From positions 246,919 through 310,918 of the forward strand of contig ML976726.1 of the NCBI GenBank assembly GCA_010015655.1: 64,000 nt of DNA. Direction: 5' to 3'. The DNA is from Bimuria novae-zelandiae CBS 107.79. Its lineage: Eukaryota > Ascomycota > Dothideomycetes > Pleosporales > Didymosphaeriaceae. The translations under genes were made by a program, and so were the position numbers. Under the pieces are notes generated by a model, which saw only the letters and a list, made by a program, of their open reading frames with translations, was not told the origin of the DNA and made no database searches. Positions 31,972 to 42,923 of the stretch are shown here, piece after piece (the stretch's first letter is position 1; every line of letters begins with the position of its first letter).

Positions 31972-33665
31972 TCAGTAAACATAGAACACCGTCGCCTCGT
32001 CATCGGACTCCCTGAGCGCCTTATTCCGCCTAATCATGACGAACTTAGCCACCCACGCCAACACAGCCGTCGCAACGGAGAACCCGGCCGACGAGCCCAG
32101 CGCGATGGCATACCGCGGCGCATCGGTCTTGGGCCACAAGTACGGGGTCCTATATGATTCCCAAGTCAGTCGACGTATCCTTACCACAAGGGTCGGTGGA
32201 GAGAGGGGGCTACTCACCAGATAAACGACGCATTCATGACCGTGGTAACGATCCCAATGGCCACGGCTTTCTTCTCCTTCGTCTGTCCGCATGTGCTACC
32301 GCACCACCCGAGGATGAGCGAGTTCACTCCATACGTGCCGATAGTGAAGATGACCATGGACGCGTAGCGCCCGCCCATATCCCCTGTGAGACATGCGGCG
32401 AGGAAGCCGACGGTGGCGACAGTCTTCGAAATGGTGATGTGCCATGTGCGCTCGTTGAACTTGCCGCTGCTCCACGAGACGGCGATGGTGACGGCGCCGG
32501 CGATGAGGTAGGGCGGGCAGGTGAGGACGAGGGTGATAGTCTCATTGAAGCCGAGGGTTTCGACGACGGTCGGGAAGAAGTTTTTGAAGCCGTTGGCGGC
32601 CAAACTGGGAGCAGAGGTCAACAAAGTTGCAAGTCGGAGATATGGAGGCTGGGGTTGCGTACTGCATGTGCGCCATGAGCGCGAAGATCCAGACCATCGG
32701 GTCTTTCGCGGCCTGCTTGAAGCCTTTGAATGTCGAGGTCTCGCCTTGGTTGCCGACAGTGTCGAGCTCCATGCGGTTTGTCGCGAGCAAACGCTCGTCT
32801 GGCGTGAGCCACTTTGTGTCGTGGGGGAAATCGGGGAGGAGGAAGAAGCCCACGATGGCGATGACGAAGGTCACGGCACCCTGTAGGATAAAGAGCCACC
32901 TCCAGCCAGCAAGGCCTGCTACATCGTCCAAGCCGTGGAAGATGCCCGCGGCGATCAGGCCGGCGAAAGCAGTGGCGAGGATGTTGCCAGTGTACAAGAT
33001 AGCGATGCGGGTGGCTAATTCCTTGCGAGTGTAGAATATAGAAAGAAGGTAGACAGCTCCGGGATAGTAGGGCGCTTCTGTCACACCGAGAAAGAATCGA
33101 GTGAGAAGGAGACCAGTGAAGTTCTTGGAACACGCTGTAAGGGCGCTAACAACAGCCCACAGCATCATTGCGATACCCATATATCGACCTGGAGGATGGT
33201 TAGTGGCAGCAACTGATAGAATGCAAGATGACTTACTCGGCCGTGTGCGTGTCAGGAACATGTTGCTTGGAATCTGCCCGAGCAGGTATCCGACGAAAAG
33301 GATCGACACACAGGTCTGGTACTGAGTGCTGCTCAGGTTAAGGTCTTCCTCAAGGTCGTTGATCCTAGCGAGAGCAATCGCATTGCGGTCGAGATAGTTC
33401 AGCCAGTACATGCTCCAGAGCATCGGCATGATCCATCGATCGAGCTTCTTCACCAGGGCGATTTCACGAGGATCGGTTTTCTGCGAAGAGATTTTAGCAG
33501 AGTCCAAGCTGCAGCGGCACCGCGTGGGTCTGAACGAACCTCGTGAGCGCCCGAGTAATCCTGCTTCTCCACGATAGGCACAGGCTTCTGAATATCTGAC
33601 TGGTTCGTCATCTGCTGCTCCAGCATGTAGACTTCAGGCTTCTCATCGTGAGTTGGTTTGGACAT
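31972..33665 (-). CDS. MFS transporter, anion:cation symporter (allantoate/nicotinate permease-like) family
   Basis: 486-aa plasma-membrane permease of the Dal5/Tna1-like ACS family. Five exons: complement of 33540-33665, 33237-33480, 32663-33188, 32218-32604, 31972-32149. Introns are 59, 48, 58 and 68 bp, all with GT donors and AG acceptors, and the frame closes at 487 codons. After a soluble N-terminus come the first helix with LDRWIMPMLWSMYWLNYLDRNAIALARI, then SILFVGYLLGQIPSNMFLTR, RFFLGVTEAPYYPGAVYLLS and GWRWLFILQGAVTFVIA, and six C-terminal helices ending before VFYVY. N-R-x-A after LD in helix 1 is typical of this family. Substrate (a small carboxylate, vitamin or amide) cannot be told from sequence. 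Open and intact although both neighbours are broken. Confidence 0.92.
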
Positions 33666-34594
33666 CTTGAGAGTTCGACCAAGGAGATGAATGTGTGATG
33701 GATAGGGAGCGCACGTTCAAAGTCGCCCTGGTTCTTTCACACCAGGCACAGATATTGGGGGTTTATATACACCATATCCGTCTTTCACTCCATACACCAC
33801 GGCAGATAGTGATCATCGAAGAAGTCAAAGCTCAGTCGGGAAAGTGCCGGTGCAAAACGGGGAATCCCAGTGCCTGATTGGAAGGTTTTCAGCCCCAAAT
33901 GCACCAAGATGTTGTCCAAGAATACATAAGGCCGCGAAGTGCTACGCCGCCCACTGGATGAGACTCATTCCGAGAGCTTGGTTTTTCTTGGGTTCGGAAC
34001 GAAACGGTTTCTGGTGTAGCTAGTGAGGTATCTGTTCCGGTGAATGGAACTGTGTGGGTATATACCTTTGTATGGTGCTTTGTGGCGTTTGGAGTTGCCT
34101 CGTGATGGTCTAGTGTCGCAGCTCTGGAAGTAGGAAGTGCGTAACTGATCCACTTCGCAATCTAGATCTTTGTTCTCCCACTAGCTGTAACTGTGTTTGC
34201 GATAACCTTCTTCTTTGCGAATTGCGCACAACGTTATGTTCTCACGGCCAACAAACAACGGCTGGGACACCATCGGAAAAGAACTCAACCACCAAAAGCC
34301 ACAGCCGTTGAAGCTCTTCGAAACGAAGCTTCCTTCCCGCCATGTTCACCGCCTCAGGCTTCCCCGCTCGGTGGTGTCTTGGTCAATCGCGCGGCGCGGC
34401 TGCTAAGGGTTTGCAAAAACTTGCGACGGAGGGTTGGCAAGCCACGAAGTCGCGGCGCCAATATCTTGCCGCCTTTTATATGTGGTGTGGAGTTGCCCTG
34501 GTTCTGGGCGCAGGGCTGAGTGGAGACCGGGGAGAAGGGGCGCGCGGGGAGGGATCTCCAGCGGGGAAAGTGCGGCGGGGTGATAGCGCGCATA
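33666..34594. other. Transporter upstream region, no gene seen
   Basis: Promoter side of the MFS gene. Short frames only, none with recognisable features. Confidence 0.4.
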
Positions 34595-34826
34595 CGAGGA
34601 GCTCGTTTTTAGTGAGGAATACGCCAAGATGTTTTCAATCTAACAGTGCTGCATGACAACCGCAATATCAAATATTAATTTATAAAAATTTAAGAGCTAA
34701 AATAGGAGACGTAGAGCTATTCTTTTATATATTAAACCTTTTTTATTAATTATTTTAAAGAGTTTTAGTGTTGGGCTGTCAGATCGAAAAACCTTGGCAT
34801 ATGTCTCACTAAAAACGAGCTCCTCG
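34595..34826. mobile_element. MITE with about 45-bp terminal inverted repeats and TA duplication
   Basis: The left arm starts CGAGGAGCTCGTTTTTAGTG at 34595. The right arm is its inverted copy ending at 34826 (CACTAAAAACGAGCTCCTCG). The match extends with few mismatches over about 45 bp (to about 34640 and from about 34780). TA flanks both ends (34593-34594, 34827-34828). The centre is AT-rich (TTTATAAAAATTTAAGAGC and similar) without coding capacity. A palindromic miniature element of the TA-inserting (Tc1/mariner/pogo) group. Confidence 0.85.
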
Positions 34827-35545
34827 TACACTAGGTTGATGGAGGATGGTTCTGCATGACACTTGCACGACTCATTCTTATCCACTTGCAGTGGAGATGC
34901 ACATGCTATGAGAACCTATCACCATGGTGCTGCGATGCGGAGGATGTCCTAGAATAGTTGGAGTAATCGGTACCCTTGTGATGCGCGAGGCTGGCGTAGC
35001 TCGCAAGAGGTCACAAGATCACGCCATGGGCTAGTCTTGGTATTAACGGCGCGTCTTGACCGTGGGCCTGAAGGTGGATACGAAAGGGTAATAATGATTG
35101 AGGTCTTTCGCATGCCTAGTAAAACTGAAAAAAGCCTTGGAATTGATATGTCACTAAGACGTTGCAAAGCTGTAATGCGCTGTTACGATTCAAGCCCCCG
35201 GACTCACCCACACAGACTTCTATCTCACACTCAGAGACGAAAAGGCAATCGACCAACCTCTCAGGTACAAAGTAGATGCAGTCAGCCACTGTATTGCTCA
35301 TCCGGGGGTAAAACATAGGACTAAGACACTCCAAATAGAAATGTCTTACCCTCCCCGTGCAGTTACAGACGCTCCTTACGACAAGACTTTGATACAATGC
35401 ACCAGTGTCACGCACAATTACTTGCTCACAGCGTATTAATACAAGTGGGACTGGTGCATGCTCTAATCTTTCTCCACCAGAGGAATCCACTGGGCGAACC
35501 TGCCAGGTGTCATGCAAGTACCACCGGCACACAGAGCTACCAAAA
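34827..35545. other. Intergenic region between MITE and dehydrogenase pseudogene
   Basis: About 700 bp of normal composition. No coding frame with family features. Confidence 0.35.
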
Positions 35546-36370
35546 TCAAAATCTCTCCAAAATGCGCTGCGTCCACTCCCACAAGCGCCCCGCCAACTCC
35601 TCATCCCTCGCCGTTGCATCCAACTTCTCCGGCGCATACAGTCCAACAGGATAATAAAAGCCCCCATTAAACAGCTCTTCCTTCTTCGAAGGATATGCCG
35701 CACTTGGGGGGGGGCGAATTGGTAGCCCATGGAGGTGGTGCTGAGGATGCGGACGTCGGAGTTAGGGAATTGGGCGGTGGGGAGGAGAGTGGGGAGGAGG
35801 CAGTCGATTAGCATGGCGTGGGCGAGGTGGTTTATGGCTAATTGGATCTCTGTGGAACTGTGGGTGGCATTTGTGCTTTGAATAGAGAGGTGTTAGCCGA
35901 AGGAATCTTACTGTTCACAAAGTCAGTATCGGTTTTTTGAGTACTGCTTGAAGTTCTCTTCCCCATAACCGTCTTTGCTGAGCACGGCAGGTTGCGTCAT
36001 AACTCCAGCAGTACACATCAAAAGGTCCAACCTTTCATGCTTGAAGCCATTTCGCACAACATCCTTAACTGACTTCAACGATGTAAAGTCGACCTCAACG
36101 AAAGTCATCCTAATCGAAGGATATTTGTCCCGAATCTCTGCGATAAGCTTGTCGGCAGCCGTTCGGTTACGACCAGTGATATAAATATGCTCAGGTCCAT
36201 GAGGCGCCAGTGTACGAGCGGTCTCAGCTCCTATCCCAGCCGTACCTGTCCACTGTCAGCACCTTCATAATCTTGTAAACAAAACCGCTAGTAACTCACC
36301 ACCAGTGATGAAGACTAATTTACCCTCGAGCGAGGGGACTTCCTTCGCGGGATCAAAGTCCTCGCACGCT
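35546..36370 (-). pseudogene. Short-chain dehydrogenase/reductase pseudogene, catalytic region deleted
   Basis: Remains of a classical SDR. From the right on the minus strand: FDPAKEVPSLEGKLVFITG, an intron near 36244-36298 placed inside the glycine motif (ITGG|TAGIGAETA), IYITGRNRTAADKL, FVEVDFTSLKSV, LDLLMCTAGVM, then (after a second intron or a damaged stretch near 35850-35940) EIQLAINHLAHAMLIDCLLPTLL and ILSTTSMGYQFAPP. At a run of nine G (35706-35714) the sequence jumps to the family's C-terminal end (AAYPSKKEELFNGGFYYPVG, then LWEWTQRILERF, stop at 35546-35548). About 100 or more residues are missing, including the YxxxK active site. No in-frame ATG precedes the N-terminal part. Confidence 0.8.
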
Positions 36371-37487
36371 TAAATGTTCTTCCTCTCGAGATCCACATTG
36401 TCCAACCACAAAACGGATCTGCTTGACAGTGGACAAGGGATACTCGAACTGCACTTTAGTCGACGTTCAGCTTGCCTCTTTTACACACCATGGGCAAGCA
36501 TTCCCAATCTTCAAGCAAAGCGCAACGAACCAAGCGCAACGGACCAAGCGCAACGGACCAAGTCCTCCAGGACTTGGTTGAATACATCTCCCCACACCAT
36601 CCTATGGTGAAGGCAACGGAGTATACACCACTAAAGAAATGCACATCGTGGTGTATTAAAGGATGCTTTCTTGCACATGAGGCTAACTCGGTTTCGCAAC
36701 TCTGTTTCGCTTGCACTAATTAAAACGACACCTCTACACCGCGCTCATTCACATGCTAGGCTAGAAACAACGCTAGTGCATAGTCTTGTCCCGGGGCGTA
36801 TTAGCGTAAGCGCCCAGTTAGAATCTGCCGACGGGTACACTAGTGTATCGGGACAAACCTGTAGCCCGGAGGGCCTTCACAATTTCTATCCTCCACAACA
36901 AGTCTCCATGGCATGGAAATTCGCAGAGGTATCCAAGAGTGAAATTTCTCGCATGGTCTGCTATTTCGTCCGCCACTCGCGCTGCCCGACTAGTGCAAAC
37001 AAGCAACTTCCACATCAACCTCGAGAGCCTCAGCCAGTATAAAAAGCGAGGCAGAAATACACGGACACAACACTGTGAGCGTACATTAGGAGAGGACTCT
37101 AACTGGGCACTGTATCATTCCCGCATTAATGATGACAATGCTTTCCGTACGTGCCTCATAACCTCTGCGTATCTTACCTACACAACCGAAACTTCATGTA
37201 CAGACTCCTACTACATACTCCGATGCTATGCCATGCCAAATCATCAGACACAAAAAAACCGAAAACACCTTTGCACAAACACAAAATCCACAAAGTAGGA
37301 ACCAGCGCCACCATTCTTCCCTGACCACCGGATTTCTCCTGTACAAGCCCTGCCGCAATACATGCATTACTAAAGCACACCACCATCTCAAATCCCTCGG
37401 GAGACCCGCAAAGAAATGCCAAAAAACTCCCCAAGAACCCAGGTGACCGGTGACCCAGCTTACATGCCATGGAAGAGGAGATGTTGC
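36371..37487. other. Intergenic region with a 14-bp tandem repeat
   Basis: About 1.1 kb without a recognised gene. 36521-36562 holds three tandem copies of a 14-bp unit (GCGCAACGRACCAA), the last two identical. A short plus-strand frame covers it (basic, KAQRTKRN) but looks accidental. Confidence 0.45.
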
Positions 37488-40400
37488 CTAACGGCCCTTC
37501 CTCGCCACGTCGTTCAAAAAGCCCAGCAAGAAGTTCTTATCAACTGGACTCTTGCCCGCACTCTCCGTCCCTGCCTTACCCTTGCCCTTGTCGAGACCTG
37601 TCCCTAGATCGGACATTACAGCGGATGCCGGACTGATCAGCCCGCTGTCCATAGGATTGCCAAAGCCATTGCTATGCTGTGTCAATGGCATCTGCGGGAA
37701 TGAGGTCGGCGCGCTCGAAAGCGGAATCGCAATAGTAGGAGGCATCGCATCTCCAATGCTTGAGATGCGGGATCGCGAGTTGAGTTGTGCAGGACTGTCG
37801 GTCTGGCTTCCCGGAAGGGGGCTCACAGGGCTGATAACACCCGACGGAAAAGTCTTGGGTGTAGGTGGCTGCGGTGAACGCGCCGGCGGGATGGGGCTCT
37901 TGTGGGTTGGGATGAGTGGGGTCGGTGATATTTGAGTTGGTGATGCGGTTGGTGGCGCAGCGGAACTACCAAAAAGTGACAGAAGCGTATGCTTCTGGTC
38001 CGCCGGAAGACTTTCACTGCGATCAAATGATGACGAACCCTGCGCTAGTGGGGCTGGCGACTGAGAGGACGGAGCTGGTGCCTGAACAGTTTGCGGTTGG
38101 GGAGAACTTTTCTTAAAAAGGTTCAGTAAACCTTCTGTATGGGCAGGTGCAGGTGACCGCTGGGATGGGGGTGGTCCGGGTACAGTCTGCAGCTGAGGCG
38201 ACGCCTGCTGGTTCTTAAAAAGATCCAAAAGTCCTTGTGTACGTGTAGACGAACTGGAAGCTGGCTCTTGACCTGATGGTTGCGGTGGCCGCTTCAAAAT
38301 TTGTGGCTTGAATGGGGCGGTAGAAGGCAAGGTCGTAGCCGGGCTAGCATTCGAACTCCGGTGCTGCTTTGGGACATGAATGTTGTGGTTTGAAACTCGA
38401 GGCGAAGAAGTGGGAGCATCTGCTAATACATTCGTTCTAGGGACAGAGCGTTCCCGTCGAAGGATCTGTTGTGGCACTAACATTTTTTGCTCTGGTTTTG
38501 ACTGAGCGGGCGATGGCCCGCGGGACGTCCCATTGACGGGGATGTAGGCATTCTTTCTTACAGTTTCGAAGTCGGGCGCGTTGACAGGTCCACGAACGGT
38601 GGCAGATGTTAGGCCAGGCTTCTGTTGCACGCCGAACACACCTAGCAGGTTCGGCTTGACATTCATATCAGGAATAGGTGGGCCAGCCTCCGCTATGGGT
38701 TGGGTCTTCACATTGCCGGGAGTTGAAGGATAAGCCGACAACTCCACTGGTGGATCTGGTGTTTTAACGGCTGTAGGAGTGGCTTCCGTTGCCAAAGGAG
38801 ATCGAAAGAGACTTAGCAGAGAGTCTTGGTGTGCGTTTCTCGGTTTCGGCTGCACGGGCTCAAAGTTCTCAACGGGCGGAGGTGATTGGAACGCAGGCGG
38901 ACTGGGTGCATAAGAACGCGCATTATGCATGGACGGTGGCGAAGCGAAAGTGTTGGGCTGCTGCTGTAAAGGCGGCGGCCTTGTTGCTATCGGAGTTGCT
39001 TGCGAACTTTGCGGTTGCGCTTGTCCGACAGGCGACGAGTTGGCTGGTTTCTCATTCATCTTGAACGCATTCAGCAGACCAAGCGTATGCGTGGTAAGCT
39101 TGGGTGGCGGAAGCTTGGAAGCTGGTGGGATAGCTGGACCATGCGCTCCCGGGAACGGCTGCGGTTGCGTGAATTGCGGATCTCCTGTTCGCATGTAAGG
39201 CGGTGGAGCGGACCGGTTGAAAGATGGTTGGACATTAGGCGCATGTGCTTGAAAATTGGGATCCGTATGGCGAGGAAGCGGCGGCATGAACGGGTTCGGG
39301 GGTGGATGAGGAAATCCACTGTGATGCTGAGGATCCATGTGAGGATGCTGCTGGTCTTGGAAAGGCCCTCCCTGCTGGCTATGGAACGGAAACGGAGGCG
39401 GCGGTTGCATCTGATCAAGCTGCGGTGCCCTGGTATGATGTTGGCCGTGTGGACTTTGCGGAGGCTGCGGGGTCGGCAAAAGCTGCTCGAACGGTGTCTG
39501 CGGTAGAGCGGGTCTGTTGTTTCCATGAAGCATCGCGAGTAGCGGGTTGTTTTGAGGCTCCTGAGCGGCCTGAGGTGCCTCGGCCAGCTGATTTGGGGAC
39601 TGGAAGCCAACGCCCACACTGAGTAGCCGCTTTAGCTCTGCTGCAGGATCGGCCACCTCTGGCATCTGCGCGTGTGTAGAGACCTCGGGGAGAGTGTCGC
39701 TCGCACGATGACTTCTGCCTAAGTTAGCGACCAACGTCGCGAAACTCGGATCCTGAGGTTGCAACTCAGGTATCGCAGCCTCGTCGGCCGTTGTCTCGCC
39801 CAAATCTGCCTCCAACCCTTCGGTATCGGTAACGCCTGCGGCCGGTTGCGGTGCCAGATGCGAGCCTGACTGTGCCCTCTGCCTGTCCAGTTTCCTTTGA
39901 GTCTTGATCCATCCCTTCAGGGGACCTAGAAAGGGCGCGACCATGTAGAAGCTGTTGTCCTTGACGAGGTCTTGGCCAGTGCCTTGCTGGACCTGATTCT
40001 TCCGTTTGAGCGTTGGCAAATCACTGAGTTTGTACCAGTCAATTTTCTGAGTCTGTTAGTAGCGCACCGTGAGAGTCCGTGGTCGTGACCTACCGAAATT
40101 TCCTTCCTTGTGCGCGGCTCAAAATGCGTGTCCATGGGCACCCCGCGGAACACATACAGGAGCATGCTCTGCTCGCGCATGCTGATCCGTATTCCCTTCA
40201 TCTCACTCTCCGGGCGCACCAAGCCCGCCTCCTTCAGGTCGTAGCCTGTCTCTTCATAAACTTCCCGTATGGCGCATTCCAGGTCAGGCTCGTCCTTGTT
40301 AATCTTTCCTCGCGGGAAGCTCCACTTGGCCCCCTTCTTCCAGCCCTTCACTAATACCGCATGTGACATGTCTTCGTTGAGCATGATGGCGCCTCGGACG

Positions 40401-40693
40401 GGCACACGCGTCTTGTACTGCAGGAAGTGCTGGAACGCCTCGAAAAAGTGGTCCACGGAGAAGCCTGCAAACAGCGGGCAGTGCTGGAACATGCGCTGGG
40501 AGAAGGCGCGCAGGTTCATGGACGGCAGGCGCGGGTCCAGTGGGCGGATGAAGTCTTCGTAGAACCATTGCGCCTCCTCTATCTGGAAGCAGATGCGCTC
40601 GACGGACTGCAGCTCCTCGTGGGGCAGGTTCACGATGAAGCGCACGCACAGGTCGTCGAGCCAGTCAAGCAGGCTTTGATCGGGAGTCGTCAT
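37488..40693 (-). CDS. DCP2: mRNA-decapping enzyme subunit 2
   Basis: Removes the 5' m7G cap from mRNA in cytoplasmic P-bodies, working with Dcp1 and Edc3. Exons are complement of 40094-40693 and 37488-40046; a 47-bp intron with a CTAAC branch site joins KEIS to KIDWYKL; 1052 aa. The N-terminal regulatory domain (WLDDLCVRFIVNLPHEEL, about 8-95) precedes the Nudix domain. The Nudix box at 129-151 is complete (G129, E135, REVYEETGY from R143). Box B follows (IDWYKLSDLP...FYMVAPFLGPLKGWI). The roughly 780-residue tail is low-complexity Pro/Gln/Ser with short leucine-rich motifs: LLNAFKM, LLSLFRS, LLGVFGV, LLDLFKN, LLNLFKK, LLSLFGS, LLAMLHG, and FLLGFLNDVARK at the very end. In yeasts such motifs bind Edc3/Pat1. 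Confidence 0.96.
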
Positions 40694-41515
40694 GGTGAGT
40701 CTGGCCGGTGTCGCGCAGCATGCCTAAAGGCAGCGAGGGCCGGCGGGGAGGAAGTCGTGTGGGGAGCTCAGTGGAGCTGTTGCGCCCGCGCCCAAAACAA
40801 TAGATGGCGGATGGGCTGGGAGGATCGTTGAGCGAGCGCGTGCTAGGCGGCAAGCTAAAAGAGGCACAGCCGCACAAAGAATGTGAGAGAAATAGGCACG
40901 TGAAAGCGCGTGATGTTGGTGAGGGCAGTTGATAATATGCGGGATCAATCGATGCGTGTCACTCTCGGGCAGCACGAGAATTGTGGCGTCGGACCCGCTC
41001 TTTCCTTCTCGCACCGCCACACTTTGTGATATCATCTGGAAATATCAGGGACGAGACCTTGCAGCCGCCATTGCCAGCACACCGCCCAACGGTGCGTGGA
41101 TAAAACCGGCTCATCGTCCTACTCTCTTTTGTGTTTCCTATTCCTCATGCCCAGTTGTACCTTTGCGTCGTCCACAGTCGCCCTCGTCTGCTAAACATAG
41201 CGGCGACGCGCCCGTTTCAGAAATTCTAAGGGAACGAGCCGCCCGCCAACCACGCCTACCACCCAGCACTGCGACAGCCGCGCAACGACCCACCAACAAC
41301 ACAGACTTGGCCAGTTGCTTGCCTTATAAGTAAAATAGTTCTACGCAGGTGTGCTACTCATCTCATCCAACTTCAATCTTAAACAGCTCTACGCAGTGTG
41401 CTGCTCATCCCATCCAACTTCAAACTTAATAGCTCTACGCAGTGTGCTGCTCATCCCATCTAACTTCGAACCACACCCGTCTGTCGCATTTCAACAGAGT
41501 TACAATACCGCAAAC
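40694..41515. promoter_or_regulatory. Divergent promoter region of DCP2 and DUF4112 gene, with 46-48-bp tandem repeats
   Basis: Head-to-head spacer of 822 bp. 41337-41472 holds three tandem copies of a 46-48-bp unit (AGYTCTACGCAGKGTGCTRC...), ending about 45 bp before the DUF4112 ATG and therefore in its 5' UTR or core promoter. Upstream are CT-rich and CA-rich tracts typical of fungal promoters. No coding frame supported. Confidence 0.6.
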
Positions 41516-42437
41516 ATGGCGCAGGTCGTAGCCAAGTATGCCGCAAAGAAATTGTTATCCGACGAACTGGACAAGTACCAGAAAAAGGAGCCCGCTGGTC
41601 AATATGTGAGTTCTCTAATCACAGGTCACGTGGTGCTGCATCTCCTGATCCACACGCTAACCGCATCAGGATCCCTACTATGAACGGATACCCGATCCCA
41701 AGAGACCGGGCAAGAAGGGGAAGAAAGTCAAAAAACAAATACCAGCCTACATTCCGGAGCACGATGCGAACGTCCTTGCTCGCGCCCGCAAGTGGGCCTA
41801 CAGACTCGATTGCTCCCTCTTCAACATCGGCTCGATCCGCTTTGGCTGGTCATCCGTCATTGGCATCGTTCCTGCTATTGGGGACGCGGCAGACTCGATT
41901 TTGGCCCTCATGCTGATCCAGAAGATGTGGAAAGTGGAATGTGGTCTACCCGCGCTGATCCTGATGAGGATGTTATTCAACGTGGGTCTTGACTTTGTCC
42001 TTGGTCTGATCCCGATCATCGGTGATCTCGCAGACGCCGCCATGCGTGCCAACTCGAAGAACGTACGATTACTGGAAGAACATCTCGACAGGAAGTACAA
42101 GCCCCAGCAGGTCAGGGACGCAGATATTGAGGAGGAAAAAAGGACCGGTCACCGACGAAGACCTGCTACTGTTTACGAAGATTTCTCCGATGAAGAGATA
42201 GAGCGCGCCGGCATCATTAGGGATGGTCGCGACAATGTTCAGCAGCCAGCCCGCGCCTACTCCGGTCGTCGCGACAGGATTGTGGATGAAGAGATGGGCT
42301 ATGGTCGCAGTGACAGGCGCGAGGACAGACGCGAGGACAGACACGAGGACAGGCGCGAGGACAGGCGCGAGGACAGGCGCGAGGACAGACGCGAGGACAG
42401 ACGCAGCCGCAACGACACGAAGAGAAGTCGGCGCTAG
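41516..42437 (+). CDS. DUF4112 membrane protein with charged tandem-repeat tail
   Basis: 285 aa from exons 41516-41605 and 41670-42437; the 64-bp intron (GTGAGT...CAG, phase 0) joins QY to DPYYE. N-terminal MAQVVAKYAAKKLLSDEL and a basic PGKKGKKVKKQIP stretch precede the DUF4112 core: two hydrophobic segments, each ending in an Asp-containing turn (IGIVPAIGDAADSILALMLI and LGLIPIIGDLADAAMRANSKN). The C-terminal tail has eight near-perfect DRRE tetrapeptide repeats coded by a 12-bp minisatellite at 42312-42407. Molecular function of DUF4112 is not established; a membrane location is inferred from the helices. Confidence 0.9.
42312..42407 (+). repeat. 12-bp coding minisatellite (DRRE repeats)
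   Basis: Eight units of GACAGRCGCGAG with A/G variation. One unit codes HE instead of RE, and the last unit ends RS. In frame in the DUF4112 tail, so unit gains or losses keep the frame. Confidence 0.9.
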
Positions 42438-42923
42438 ACCATTTCCTTGCCTGAGTTTTCATTGATTCCTAGCTTGTCTTTCCCGCCGTCGCATACAAAG
42501 TTGCATGATTGCAGCGGATGCTTAATAAACCCTCTTGTAATATGTTCCTCATTTCGCTTTCGCGGTCATTAACGCACAAATACCCTAGACTTTTCTAAGA
42601 TATCTTTCCGTAACTACACATACCCCAAGCAAGGCATTTTATTATTTTTACCTAGAACAACTCGTGGAGCCTAGCATGCGTTTCCGTGCGTTTTAAAACC
42701 TAATTAACTTCTATATCCTTGTAAAGGACAACGCCAGTTCTTAAGCTTCTATCAAATCTTCAGTTCCAGTACGTGGGCAAGAAGGCATTCTAGACACGAT
42801 GCGAGTTGCATCATAAATGAAAATGCTGCGGGCTATACGTCATAGTGTGGTAAGCTTTGTTCCAACCTTTCCATTCTCACCCCGCTTGCTCCAGCCCGAA
42901 AACCTACACTGACGCATTGGAAG
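42438..42923. other. Convergent intergenic region
   Basis: 3' flanks of the DUF4112 gene and of the membrane-protein pseudogene. AATAAA-like signal in TTAATAAACC near 42522-42531. No gene seen. Confidence 0.4.

Noticed and set aside
36472..36723. 83-codon frame over the 14-bp repeat as a gene
   Set aside because: The basic N-terminus results from the repeat; no family resemblance.
38789..39622. Plus-strand frames opposite the DCP2 tail
   Set aside because: Shadows produced by the biased Pro/Gln/Ser coding sequence.
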